Position numbers and translations under genes: made by a program. The notes beneath the pieces were generated by a model. The model was not told where the DNA came from, made no database searches, and saw only the letters and a list, made by a program, of their open reading frames with translations. A stretch of 64,000 nt of DNA from Xenopus tropicalis (taxonomy: Eukaryota; Chordata; Amphibia; Anura; Pipidae), in NCBI RefSeq assembly GCF_000004195.4, contig NC_030679.2:27331712-27395711 (forward strand). The letters run 5' to 3'. Of the stretch, positions 10,446-22,791 are shown in pieces (the first letter of the stretch is position 1; each line of letters begins with the position of its first letter).

Positions 10446-11992
10446 TAAAGCTGACAATTTTTGTGGGGAGTGATGTAAATAATGTATAATATATGTTAAG
10501 CACTGGGTTATATGTCAGTATTTTTTTTAAAACAGGAGAGTAATTGTTTTATGTATGGAAGAACGTCTTATATGCTTCTTAGAAAACAATGAGATGTATT
10601 TCTAGCCAAGTACAAGTTACCATTGTAATCTCCGTGTGTGTCATTGGCTTTGGCAAACATTAGCTCTTATAGAAGCAAGCCTCAAATTTTGAAAAATATT
10701 TTGTATGTTTTCAATTAATGTTATAGTTGACCCTGATTGCTATCAAAATTATTTGTACTATAAATTGTGTTGAAAAAAATGATATTCTATAAGGGTCATT
10801 TGCTCAGTTAAGGGACATATACACAAAGACCATTTCCTGCTTTGATAGAACTATAAAAGAGTGACAATAATAAAACTCTATCTATTTGAAGCATTGAATT
10901 TAAGAATGATTGGCATTACTAGGTGGGTATCATTAAGTTCAGCATGGTCATGATGTATTCTTTCACTAGCATTAACTAAAGGAGAACTTTAAGTCAACCT
11001 CAGAACATGATTCAGCGTCTTATTTGTCATTTTGTGTTATAGTATATCTCTGAGGCTCAGTATAGTATCTCTGAGGCTCAGGCCTAAATAATTGCATCAA
11101 GACTTTTCTTTTTAAAGTTATTACGATTTATAATGTTCTAATTTCCTTTTTCACTCATCTTTTGCCACTGTATATAGTATATGACTAGTCTTACTATCAT
11201 TTCAGTATTTTCCATAAAAGAAATGTAAAAAGGAAATTAAATGAAACATGTTTTACAAGAAATGGAAGAAAATATGGGCCAACAAATATTCTTATACTAC
11301 ATTATCTGCAACTATTTTTAATGGGGTAATTGTCTTTTAAAGAGAAAACTATACCCCCTACAATGTAGGTCTCTATAAAAATATATTGCATAAAGCAACT
11401 CATTTGTAAGGCCCTGCTTCATCTAAATAAACTGTTTTTAGAAATATATACTTTTTTTAGTAGTATGTGCCATTGGGTAATCCTAAATAGAAAATTGCCA
11501 TTTTAACATGTTTAGCATAATTTAGTCTTTGTCACAAATTGCACTTTACAACACATATAGTATAAAGGCCAAATAATAAAACATTCTTAAACACCAGATA
11601 GGTTAAGCTAACCCACAATAAGTACCAGATTTATTATTATTCACAGTTGCAATTTTGACTACATTTGTGCAAACTGCATGATAGAATCATAATCACAGTT
11701 TTTTTCTGTGACTTATCAAACAACACCTTTACAAAGAAAATATGAAAATCTATTCAGCATTTTAATAACCTAATAATCATGTTTTTCTGCAACTGTATTA
11801 TCTCATCTTGATTTTAACACAATTTGAGATTTTTATTTGATGTGAAATAACAGAAAACATAATTGTGTTTAGTCACAAATAAATAAATCTGCCCTTATGT
11901 GTTAATATCCTGAATTGATATTTAATTTAAAAATAAGAATTTTATATTTAAAACTATGCTGCTTATAGTAAAAGTACTGTGAATTTACTTCT

Positions 11993-12043
11993 CAGTGCTG
12001 CAGTACCAAATTTGCACCTCAGAGCGCCGCTGTTCACCAATAA
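11993..12043 (+). promoter_or_regulatory. CSE / CGCT-box promoter element of E3
   Basis: The core CCTCAGAGCGCCGCTG is at 12017-12032, 178 bp before the E3 start codon, with the same flanks as the E2 copy. CTCF binding is inferred from the family. Confidence 0.88.
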
Positions 12044-12194
12044 GTAGAATCGTTCTCATACTAAATACCACTGCAGAACAGCAAGAAGAAAAACATTCTC
12101 TGGATTATTTTCATGAAGAAAGGGGATTGTATTTGTCTCCTCAATGGAATACATTTTACTTCTAGGAAGATTTCATATACTGAAAAAAGCTGAG

Positions 12195-14606
12195 ATGAAA
12201 AACCAAAAGACATACAAGGGATACAAATGGCAAGTAATATTTTTATTTTTATTCTCATGGCTTTGTCATTCAGTCTCTGGGCAGCTTCATTATTCTATTG
12301 CTGAAGAACTGGGAAAAGATGCTGTTATTGCAAATATTGTGAATGATCTTGGACTGGATATTATGGAGGTTATATCTCGGAAGTTTAGTATTGTTTCCCA
12401 TGTTACAGAAAAATATTTGTCTGTAAATTTAGAAAATGGAAACCTCTATGTAAAGGACAGGATAGACAGAGAGAGACTGTGTCGGACAGCACCTTCCTGC
12501 TTCCTAACCTTTGATGCAGTAGTTGAAAATCCCTTAAATATTTTTAGTGTCAAAATTGAAATTCAGGATATAAATGATAATAATCCAAATTTTTTTCCTG
12601 AGATTTTCACTTTAGAAGTAATTGAACTAACACCACCGGGAACTCATTTGATTTTACAACATGCAGAAGATCCAGATATTGGCATTAATGCTGTTCAGTC
12701 ATACAGACTCAGTGACAATCAGTATTTCAGGCTGAATGAAAAAACCAACAGTGATCTGAGTAAAACCCCAGAGCTTGTGTTAGAGAAACCTCTAGATCGT
12801 GAGACACAAAGCATTCATGAATTAATCCTAACAGCTTCTGATGGGGGAAACCCCTTAAGGACTGGCACTGCTTTAATTAGGATTATTGTTACTGATTCCA
12901 ATGACAACTTACCTGTGTTCACTCAAGAAGTATATAAAGTAAGTATAAGTGAAAATGCACCAATTAATTCTACTGTAATAATTTTAACTGCAACTGATAA
13001 AGATGAAGGCACAAATGCACAGATCACATATTCCATCAGCAAAACATCAGAAAACTTTTTTACTAGTATTTTTAATATAAATCATATAACTGGAGAAATT
13101 ACAACAAAAGAAAAATTGAATTTTGAAAACACAGAACATTATGAAATGTCAGTACAAGCCAAAGATGGAGGCAGTTTGGTAGCACAGTCAAAAGTTTTAG
13201 TAGAAATTATAGATGAAAATGACAATGCCCCTGAGATATCCATTAGATCACTATCTACCCCTATTCCTGAGGACTCGGCTCCTGGCACATTGATAGCACT
13301 GATTGAGGTTCATGACCAAGATTCTGGAGAAAATGGAGACGTTGACTGTCAGATAATTGGCCCATCACCCTTTCAGTTACTTTCATCCTCCAGCAGATAC
13401 TACAAAATTGTAAATACAGGTTCTTTGGACAGAGAGCTGGTACCATGGTATAATATCACAATTCTTGCTACAGACAGAGGATCTCCTCAACTTTCCACAA
13501 TGAAATTCATCAAGCTGGATATATCAGATGTTAACGATAATCCACCAATGTTTGTAAAATCGACATTTGTTGCCTATTTGCCAGAAAACAATCTTCCGGG
13601 AGCTTCAATATATAGCATACATGCATCAGATCTTGATGCTGGTGATAATGCTAAAATCATTTATTCAATTTCCAACATAAATACAGAGGATTCTCCTGTG
13701 TCTCCTTATTTCTCTATTAACATTGAGACTGGAGTTCTCTATTCTCAGCGATCATTTGATTATGAGCAGCACAAAGAGTTTCAAATGCAAGTCAGTGCTA
13801 AAGACAATGGATCTCCTACATTGAGTAGCAATGTCACCTTGATAATCCACATAATAGATCAGAATGATAATGCACCAAAAATCTTGTATCCATCAACAGA
13901 AAGTGGCGGTTCTCCTTTTTTTGAGATGGTCCCTTTTGCCTCAGAGCAAGGTTCTTTAATAACAAAGGTTATTGCAGTGGATGCAGACTCTGGACATAAC
14001 TCTTGGCTTTCTTACCATTTCATACATATGTCAGAACCCTCCCCCTTCAGCATTAGCCAGCATACAGGTGAAATTCGGACATCACGCATGTTTCATGAGA
14101 AAGATATTTCAAAACATAAGGTGGTCATAATGGTAAAAGACAATGGAGACCCTTCTCTCTCAGTAACAGTCACCTTAAGCATTTATGTGGGTGATCATTT
14201 TCAGCAAGTGGTTCCCCAACTCAATAACCGATTTAATGATGAACAGCAAACATCAAATATGCATAATATATACTTAGTAATTGCTCTGGCTCTAATTTCC
14301 TTGTTATTTATCATAACTGTCATGTTGGTGATTATATCAAAATATAAAGAGTCAAAACCACCACCAGAATTTCCAACTTTAAACACAAATCTGTATTCCC
14401 AATTTGACCCAAGGATGCTTTCCAATTACAATAATGGGACTTTGAGTCTTCCCTATTCCTACAATGTTTGTGTAGCTCTGGATTCCTCTGAAAGTGATTT
14501 CAGTTTTCTAAAGCCCAATCAGAATGTCCCTGTAGAGAATCTTATTGATGCTGATGATTCAGGACTTGGAAATGAAAGTTCAAAAGAGACTTTTTCATCA
14601 GTGGAG
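12195..14606 (+). CDS. pcdhg: E3: clustered protocadherin variable exon (complete, 804 codons)
   Basis: The start ATG 12195 aligns with E2; an in-frame ATG at 12144 is less likely. The architecture and residue numbering match E2 exactly: signal peptide 1-29, six EC domains with linkers DINDN, DSNDN, DENDN, DVNDN and DQNDN, transmembrane helix about 692-715, cytoplasmic end SKETFSSVE. The donor is GAG|GTGAGT at 14606/14607, phase 0. It differs from E2 mainly at the start of EC2 (NNPNFFPEIFTLEVIE against NAPVFFPEVFSLKMIE) and in EC3 (KEKLNFENTEHYEMSVQAKD). EC5 has SIHASDLDAGDN. Read-through beyond the donor ends at a stop at 14673-14675. It is expected to be spliced to shared constant exons and displayed on neurons as a homophilic receptor. 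Confidence 0.94.
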
Positions 14607-14843
14607 GTGAGTTATTCTAATATTAGCTATATATGGGCTTATGTTTGCTGTAGTCTTACATTAAGGGAGTTATGAGTTATGATTTCCAAACAATATCATC
14701 TAAAAATGTAAAAATATTATAGCGTTTATATCATAATTTAATTTTCCAATAAATGAGCAGTATGCTCCATTGTGAATGGGCTCCAAAAGTTTGATGTTGA
14801 TTTAATTGAGTGTTTTTGTGTCTGTTCTTTTTAAATTCCAATT

Positions 14844-14868
14844 AAAAGAGACTTTGTCAGCAGTGGAG
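14844..14868 (+). pseudogene. Ghost exon end with second splice donor behind E3
   Basis: The same 25-bp exon-end copy as behind E2, followed by GTGAGTTATTTTAATAGCAC, lies about 260 bp after the true E3 donor. E4 has no such copy: its intron reads 'ccaaattaaaagtgaaaac' at the matching place. Confidence 0.8.
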
Positions 14869-15986
14869 GTGAGTTATTTTAATAGCACTTAACAGAAATT
14901 ATTAAATAGTACTTTTTCTTTATTGGAAGCTATATATGTGCTTTGTGTTTGCTATAGCTTTAGTTCAAGGCAATTACAATGTAATTTTTTAAATATTGAG
15001 GAAGATAAAAACATTTTAATTTTGTTTTAATAAATTCTAGACATAATCCACCACATAAGTGAATTGACTCTAAAGTAACATGCTTGCTTAGCCCACCCAA
15101 TGGCTTGGTATACTAGCAATATTACTGTGGTGACACCCTGAAGATTTTCTGTAAATACCAACACAAGTAGAAAGTAAACCAATATTTATTACACTGGATC
15201 TAGGTTGAAAAGAAATTAATACTTAAATGAAAACAATATACAGATGGCAGTCGTGATCAGTAACATTTTTCATTTAACATTGAACTTGTGCCATTTTGCA
15301 AATTTTTAGATGAAGTGACACAGGATAGATTCATACATCTCTAGTCAGCAATAATGAATGTCGCGAAATGCAACATAAACCATACTAGCATTTACATTTT
15401 AATAACATGGTAAAAAAACCTGTTATTAAATATGCGGGTGTTTGGGGGCTCCCCTAAGATCCTAAAAGCTAGCAATGTTGGGGCCCTTAAACAAAAATTA
15501 ACTTCCAGAATGTTTGAACTTTGTAAGCTTTAACTGTACCCCACTTTGTGTTAGTCAATAATAATCCCACTTTGGCTTAGTGCAGTGTGTATCTTTTATT
15601 TTGTCAATTTTGTTTAACATTTTGGTCTCCCACAGGGACCTTCGTGAGGAGTCAAACACACATACACTCATACACACAAACACACACACACATATGTATA
15701 TATATATATATATTGGTTATATGTATCTCAGTACTACTGCACACTTACTATGAGATATGAGACAAGAAAGTCTGATACTTTGCAATAATGTGTTTGGAGG
15801 CCACAGGTCTCCCTTCTAAACTTTAAGTAACTGAGCTGGTGACTTGGAATGATTCTGGCTGGATTACAGTCTGCTCCCCAATCTGTGCAGGGGAATCTCA
15901 CACTGGCCTATAGCAGCAAATCTCCAGCAGCTCCCAGAAGACTTTTTTCTCACATGCACCTCCTTCTCTCTCCTCTCTCCCCCACT

Positions 15987-16257
15987 CAGTGTTGGACTGG
16001 CCCACCAGGATTCCAGGAAAACTCCCGGTGGGCCCAGGTGTCAGTGGGTCCTCCTACTCACCCAACCATTTGCCTTGTATGCCTATACCATGGCTATTAC
16101 TTAATTCTATATGAGAAGAAACAGAAGAAATGGAGGAAAGGATAGATAATAGTATGTATAAAGAAGTAATTAAAGAAAGTGAGTGAACAGAGACAGTAAG
16201 AGTGGGCCTAAGGTCTAAGGTTTTCAGGTGGGCCCTTGGCACCCCAGTCCGACACTG
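15987..16257. mobile_element. hAT-like MITE with 8-bp target-site duplication
   Basis: The termini are CAGTGTTGGACTGG (left) and CCAGTCCGACACTG (right), inverted with one mismatch. The flanks are identical 8-mers CCCCCACT at 15979-15986 and 16258-16265. Sister units (near 3040 and 9560) have the single, empty site ahead of 'tcctttaggagatttctat'. An 8-bp duplication with CAG...CTG ends fits the hAT superfamily. No transposase is encoded. Confidence 0.85.
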
Positions 16258-16559
16258 CCCCCACTTCCTTTAGGAGATTTCTATTTTCGCACTTTCTATA
16301 CAGAGCTCTGCCTCTGGGATCTGTAGTCAGTTATTTACAGATAAACGTGTAGGACCACACTTAGATGAGATTTTCTATGTTTTCTTTGTACATATTTTCT
16401 AAAATAAAATTCTAAAATGAGAATTTGTGTCTCCTTAATACAGTTAAAAGTTATTTGTGGATAGATCGTTTTTGCAATAAGGCAAGCAGTATTAAACTAT
16501 GGCACAGGATCTGATGGGTCTGCATAATGCCCTTTATTAATGTGAAATTCCTTACCATT

Positions 16560-16797
16560 AGCGATGAGCAAGATATTTAGGCAGGCATGGTTTTGTGTCG
16601 AATATTGATGTTTTGCCATTGGTGGATTGTTTCGCAAAACGGGTGCAAAATGTCATGTTGTCATTATTTTGATGTACACAACAATTTTTTGTTACGTGTA
16701 TTTTGTATGGCGCGTGTGATTTTTGCTGTTTCACAAATTTTTTGCTTTTTCAAAGATTCACAAATTTTCAAGCAAAGCAAGACATGACAGATTCTTC
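16560..16797. mobile_element. 'tagtgatgag'-type MITE, right end truncated
   Basis: The left end reads agcgatgagcaagatattta and the right part 'tcaagcaaagcaagacatga' then 'cagattc', after which the terminal bases are missing. The truncation coincides with the deletion breakpoint in this unit. Confidence 0.5.
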
Positions 16798-17078
16798 TTA
16801 GGAAAAAGTGACATATATTTCTAGCCAAGTACAAGTTATCATTGTAATCTCCCTGTGTGACATTGGCTTTGGCAAATATTAGCTGTTATAGAAGCAAGCC
16901 TCAAATTTTTAAAACCATTTTGTATGTTTTCAAATAATATTATAGTTGACCCTGATTGCTATCAAAATTATTTGTAATATAAATTGTGTTGAAAAAACTT
17001 ATATTCTATAAGGGTAATTTGCTCAGGTAAGTGACATACACAAAGACCATTTCCTGCTTTAAACTATAGAAGGGCGAC

Positions 17079-17630
17079 TGTTCTGTCCTCACCACGTGTT
17101 ACCCTGAGGCAGTATGTAGCTTGACATACACATAAACCTTCCCACACTCCAATAAAGAGACAAAGGGTGAAATCTGTAGAACTTTACTGGGTGATTGAGG
17201 GAAATGAGGGGTGAAACTGTAACATAAATGAAATAAAGCACAATGAGTATATGGGGAATACACTAACACAAAAACAACTGCAACATACAAAACATTTCTG
17301 GATCAGATTATTTCCACAGTGTCTCTGAGGAGCTGACAGCTTTTTAATGGTGGCTCAGTCCAGGGTTTATGACCATAATGCTTACCAGCGATGCTACCAT
17401 GGAGGAGAAGATGGATGGTGTGTGCTTCTTCCACAGCATGGGCTACAAAATGGAGTCTGTAATCTCACAAAGCATTGCAAAATGTCACATGTCAGGAAGT
17501 ATGGTGGTTCCATAGGTTATAGGTCACACAGGAAATTAATACCTGCATTTGCAGCAAACAGCCAGCAGAGGGAGTTCACTGCTAATGAGCAACAATAAAC
17601 AGCAAAATGATGGAAGCTGTGCTGGAGACA
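17079..17630. mobile_element. Candidate solo LTR insertion (TG...CA ends)
   Basis: Compared with the E2-E3 unit ('gaactataaaagagtgacaa' at 10849), this unit carries an extra 552 bp. The insertion begins TGTTCTGTCCTC, ends GGAGACA, and is flanked by cgac (17075-17078) and tgac (17631-17634), a 4-bp duplication with one transition. AATAAA occurs at 17594-17599 close to the right end. These are solo-LTR features. No gag, pol or env remnant was seen, and no family was assigned. Confidence 0.5.
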
Positions 17631-18704
17631 TGACAATAACAAAACTCTATCTATTTTGAGCATTGAATTTAAGAATAGATGGCATTACTAGGTGGGAATT
17701 ATTAAGTTCAGCATGGCCATGATGTCTTCTTTCACTAGTATTAACTAAAGGAGAAATTTAGGTCAATCTCGGAACATGATTCTGAGTCTTAGTTGTCATT
17801 TTGTGTTATAGTATATCTGTGAGGCTCAAGCCCAACATGCTTAAGGCCTAAATAATTGCATCAAGACTTTTCTTTCTAAAGTTATTCAGATTTATTATGT
17901 TCCTTTTTCACTCATCCCTTGCCACTGTATATAGTATGTGACTAGTCTTACTATCATTGTAGTATTTTCTACAAAAGAAATGTAAAAAGGAAATTAAATA
18001 AAACACATTTTACAAGACATGGAAGAAAATATGTGCCAACAAATTTCCTAATACTACATTAATTGCAAATATATTTAATGGGGTAATTGTCTTTTAAAGA
18101 GAAAACTATACCCCCTACAATGTAGGTCTCTATAAAAATATATTGCATAAAGCAACTCATTTGTAAGGCCCTGCTTCATCTAAATAAACCGTTTTCAGAG
18201 ATATACACTTTTTTTAGTAGTATGTGCCATTGGGTAATCCTAAATAGAAAATTGCCATTTTAACATGTTTAGCATAATTTAGTCTTTGTGACAAATTGCA
18301 CTTTCAACACATATAGCATAAAGGCCAAATAATAAAACATTCTTAAACACCAGATAGGTAAAGCTAACCCACAATAAGTAGCAGATTTATTATTATTCAC
18401 AGTTGCAATTTTGACAAAATTTGTGCAAATTACAAGATAGAAGAAAATATGAAAATCTATTCAGCATTTTAATAACTTAATAATCAGGTTTTTGCTACAA
18501 CTGCATTTTCTCATCTTGATTTTAACACAATTTGAGATTTTTATTTGATGTGAAATAATGGAAAAAAAATAATTGTGTTTAGTCTCAAATATCAATAAAT
18601 CTGTCCTTATGTGTTAATATCCTGAACTAATATTTTATTTGAAAATATGAATTTTATATTTAAAACTGTGCTGCTTATAGTAAAAGTACAGTGAATTTAC
18701 TTCT

Positions 18705-18755
18705 CAGTGCTGCAGTACCAAATTTGCACCTCAGAGCGCCGCTGTTCACCAATAA
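18705..18755 (+). promoter_or_regulatory. CSE / CGCT-box promoter element of E4
   Basis: The core CCTCAGAGCGCCGCTG is at 18729-18744, 178 bp before the E4 start codon, with flanks as for E2 and E3. Confidence 0.88.
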
Positions 18756-18906
18756 GTAGAATCATTCTCATACTAAATACCACTGCAGAACAGCAAGAAG
18801 AAAAACATTCTCAGGATTATTTTCATGAAGAAAGAGGATTGTATTTGTCTCCTCATAGGAATATATTTTACTTCTAGAAGATTTCATATACTAAAAAAAA
18901 GCTGAG

Positions 18907-21318
18907 ATGAAAAACCAAAAGACATACAAGGGAAACAAATGGCAAGTAACATTTTTATTCTTATTCTCATGGCTTTGTCATTCAGTCTCTGGGCAGCTTC
19001 ATTATTCTATTGCTGAAGAACTGGGAAAAGATGCTGTTATTGCAAATATTGTGAATGATCTTGGATTGGATATTAAAGAGGTTATATCTCGTAAGTTTAG
19101 TATTGTTTCCCATGTTACAGAAAAATATTTGTCTGTAAATTTAGGAAATGGAAACCTCTATGTAAAGGACAGAATAGACAGAGAGAGATTGTGTCGGACA
19201 GCACCTTCCTGCTTCCTAACCTTTGATGCAGTAGTTGAAAATCCATTAAATATTTTCAGTGTCAAAATTGAAATTCAGGATATAAATGATAATGCTCCAG
19301 TTTTTGTATCTGAGATTTTCACTTTAGAAATGAATGAACAAACATCACCAGGGACTCACTTGGTTTTACAACATGCAGAAGATCCAGACATTGGCATTAA
19401 TGCTGTTCAGTCATACAGACTCAGTGACAATCAGTATTTCAGACTGAATGAAAAAAACAACAGTGATCTGAGTAAAACCCCAGAGCTTGTGTTAGAGAAA
19501 CCTCTAGATCGTGAGACACAAAGCATTCATGAACTAATCCTAACAGCTTCTGATGGGGGAAACCCAGTGAGAACTGGAACTGCTTTAATTAGGATTATTG
19601 TTACTGATTACAATGATAACTTACCTGTGTTTACTCAAGAAGTGTATAAAGTAAGTGTAAGTGAAAATGCACCAATTAATTCTACTGTAATCATTTTAAC
19701 TGCAACTGACAAAGATGAAGGCACAAATGCACAGATCACATATTCCATCAGCAAAACATCAGAAAACTTTTTTACTAGTAGTTTTAATATAAATCCTATA
19801 ACTGGAGAAATTACAACAAAAGAAAAATTGAATTTTGAAAACACAGAACATTATGAAATGTCAGTACAAGCCAAAGATGGAGGCGGCTTGGTAGCACAGT
19901 CAAAAGTTTTAATAGAAATTATAGATGAAAATGACAATGCTCCTAAGATATCCATTAGATCACTATCTACCCCTATTCCTGAGGACTCGGCTCCTGGCAC
20001 TTTGATAGCACTAATTGAGGTTCATGATCAAGACTCTGGAGAAAATGGAGAAGTTGACTGTCAGATAATTGGCCCATCACCCTTTCAGTTACTTTCATCC
20101 TCCAGCAGATACTACAAAATTGTAAATACAGGTTCTTTGGACAGAGAGCTGGTACCATGGTACAATATCACAATTCTTGCTACAGACAGAGGATCTCCTC
20201 AACTTTTCACAATGAAATTCATCAAGCTGGATATATCAGATGTTAACGATAATCCACCAATGTTTGTAAAATCGACATTTGTTGCCTATTTGCCAGAAAA
20301 CAATCTTCCTGGAGCTTCAATATACAACATACATGCATCAGATCCAGATTATGGGGATAATGCTAAAATCATTTATTCAATTTCCAACATAAATACAGAG
20401 GATTTTGCTGTGTCTCCTTATTTCTCTATTAACATTGAGACTGGAGTTCTTTATGCTCAGCGATCATTTGATTATGAGCAGCACAAAGAGTTTCAAATGC
20501 AAGTCAGTGCTAAAGACAATGGATCTCCTACATTGAGTAGCAATGCAACATTGATTATCCACATAATAGATCAGAATGATAATGCACCAAAAATCTTATA
20601 TCCATCAACAGAAAGTGGCGGTTCTCCTTTTTTTGAGATGGTCCCTTTTGTCTCAGAGCAAGGTTCTTTAATAACAAAGGTTATCGCAGTGGATGCAGAC
20701 TCAGGACATAACTCTTGGCTTTCTTACCATTTCATACAAATGTCAGAACCATCCCCCTTCAGCATTAGTCAGCATACGGGTGAAATCCGGTCATCACGCA
20801 TATTTCATGAGAAAGATATTTCAAAACATAAGGTGGTCATTATGGTAAAAGACAATGGGGACCCTTCTCTCTCAGTAACAGTCACCTTAAGCATTTATGT
20901 GGGTGATCATTTTCAGCAAGTGGTTCCCCAACTCAATAACCAATTCAATGATGAACAGCAAACATCAAATATGCATAATATATACTTAGTAATTTCACTG
21001 GCTCTAATTTCCTTGTTATTTATCATAACTGTCATGTTGGTGATTATATCAAAATGCAAGGAGTCAAAACCACCACCAGAATTTCCAACTCTAAACACAA
21101 ATCTGTATTCCCAGTTTGATCCAAGAATGCTTTCACATTACAACAATGGGACTTTGAGTCTTCCCTATTCCTACAATGTTTGTGTAGCTCTGGATTCCAC
21201 TGAAAGTGACTTCAGTTTCCTAAAGCCCAATCAGAATGTCCCTGTAGAGAATCTTATTGATGCGGATGATTCAGGACTTGGAAATGAAAGTTCAAAAGAG
21301 AGTTTTCCATCAGTGGAG
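18907..21318 (+). CDS. pcdhg: E4: clustered protocadherin variable exon (complete, 804 codons)
   Basis: ATG 18907 is the first in-frame ATG here, which supports the matching internal start chosen in E2 and E3. Layout as in E2: signal peptide 1-29, EC1-EC6 with linkers DINDN, DYNDN, DENDN, DVNDN and DQNDN, transmembrane helix about 692-715, cytoplasmic segment ending SKESFPSVE. The donor is GAG|GTGAGT at 21318/21319. The EC2 start is VFVSEIFTLEMNEQTSPG, unlike E2 and E3 but nearly the same as E7. EC3 reads SENFFTSSFNINPITGE, again like E7. The juxtamembrane segment has SKCKESKPPPEF, a cysteine where E1-E3 have tyrosine. Read-through would end at a stop at 21385-21387. Confidence 0.94.
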
Positions 21319-21929
21319 GTGAGTTATTCTAATATTAGCTATATATGGGCTTATGTTTGCTGTAGTCTCACATCAAGGGAGTTATGATTTCCAAACAATA
21401 TCATCTAAAAATGTAAGAATATTATACCGTTTATATCATAATAAAACTGTTTCCAATATATGAGCAGTAAGCTGCATTGTGAATGTTGGATGTTGATTAA
21501 TTGAGTCTTTTTGTGTCTGTTCTTTAAAATTCCAAATTAAAAGTGAAAACATGCAAAACAATAGTTTTTTTCTTTTCTTTAAAAATACATTTATATGTTT
21601 GTATTGCAACAGAGGCATTTTGAATGGTGTTACAATGTATATAACTTTAGTGTTCCCTTAACTGAAGGAAAACTTTGTATGTGGATAGAGGAGTCTTGGT
21701 GCAATGCAGAGATTCAATCAGTTAGGTCCTAATAATAGACCCCATGATATTTAGACTGGGTCTCCATAATACCATTTTAGTAAAATTGTTAATACAATAG
21801 AAAGTAGTAATTGAAAAGCTGATTCTGTAAACTTAATTTAAGTAACCTGGATAAAAAAAATAAAGGGGGCTTCATTTTTTTCATTATTTGCGGGTTTTTT
21901 TTTGTTTTTTTTTTAATATTTAGCTTTTG

Positions 21930-22182
21930 GCCAGTAGCTCTCCAGTGCAATTCAGCAGCTATCTGGTTTCTAGGGTCCAATTTAACCTGCCAACCAGGCA
22001 GCAGTTTGAAAGACACAGGAACAATAACAAAATCATTGTAGTCTCACAGAGCAATAGTTTTTTGGCTGTTGGGGTCAGTGACCCACATTTAAAAACTAGA
22101 AAGTCAGAAGAAGAAGTTGCTAAGAATACATTATTTTCTAACATATTAAAAGTTAAACTAAAGGGGAACTGACCCTTTAAGA
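21930..22182. repeat. Xenopus-type interspersed repeat
   Basis: It contains 'aattcagcagctatctggtt', 'ccaaccaggcagcagtttga', 'ttggggtcagtgacccacat' and 'taaaggggaactgacccttt' in the order I know from a repeat frequent in Xenopus transcripts and genome. The left border is unclear; naming the family needs a repeat-library search. Confidence 0.6.
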
Positions 22183-22476
22183 AACAATTGGGTGATCAAC
22201 GGCTTAAATTTTATACCAGGTCTTCTGAATTAGTTACCAGTCAATAGCATCTACTGATAACTTGTTTGAAATCTATAAGGGTAAAATACAATAACATCTG
22301 TTAAAGTTACACCAGGCAGAGCAACCCAGTGCAGCCAATTAGCAGATAGAATTAACTGTTTTAACCAAACACATAGTTACTAAGGGTTACAAAACCTAGT
22401 ATGAACCTAGTATGAACACAGCTTTTAGTATATAAACACCCAATAGGTTTACTGGACCAGATGGAAATTCGAAATT

Positions 22477-22791
22477 TCAAAATACTCCCTTTATTATATA
22501 TATATGTCCAATCTGACTTAAGGCACATAGGGGGATTAACATCTGCTGTCTGTGGCCTTGTATCACTTGGATCATAGGTTTGATTCTATCTAGGGCACCA
22601 TTAGCAAGGATGAACCCCCCTGTGTCTGTGTGGATTTCTACATCCAAAAATATATCTTGTAAATTGCCTCCGGATAAAATTGACCATAGTGTATGTGTTG
22701 GTAAAAGGGAACTTAGATTGTGCCTATGATGTATCATTTCTGTAAAGCACCATGGAATATGTTGGTGCTACATAAATTAAGAGTATTATAA
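22477..22791 (+). repeat. SINE/L2-tail-like repeat, most complete copy
   Basis: The order is 'ggtttgattctatctagggc', 'accattagcaaggatgaacc', 'tgtgtctgtgtggatttcta', 'ccggataaaattgaccatag' and the characteristic end 'tgtaaagcaccatggaatat' followed by 'gttggtgctacataaatt'. The corresponding copy in the sister block is at 33240-33460 but lacks the tail. Confidence 0.7.

Larger units (their letters stand above)
8046..11992. other. Intergenic/intronic DNA E2-E3, no gene; second copy of the repeat unit
   Basis: No coding exon was seen. It starts with an intron piece shared with E3 and E4, then a duplicated exon end (8283-8307), then DNA homologous to the E1 intron. It also holds CA/TA simple sequence (9262-9292), a partial 'tagtgatgag' MITE (about 9840-10023) and a SINE-like copy (10256-10445). 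The last 700 bp before the CSE closely match the regions upstream of E3's neighbours E2 and E4. Confidence 0.78.
14607..18704. other. Intergenic/intronic DNA E3-E4, no gene; third repeat unit, rearranged
   Basis: The unit follows the E2-E3 spacer but with three changes: a 271-bp hAT-like insertion (15987-16257), a deletion of several hundred bases between about 16797 and 16800 (removing what corresponds to about 10015-10590 of the previous unit, SINE included), and a 552-bp LTR-like insertion (17079-17630). Near 15655-15712 there is CA/TA simple sequence longer than in the sister units. Confidence 0.78.

Noticed and set aside
22477..22791. tRNA gene because of a 'ggtttgattc' B-box-like motif
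   Set aside because: No cloverleaf can be drawn; the motif belongs to a SINE/L2-tail-type repeat with several copies in the window.
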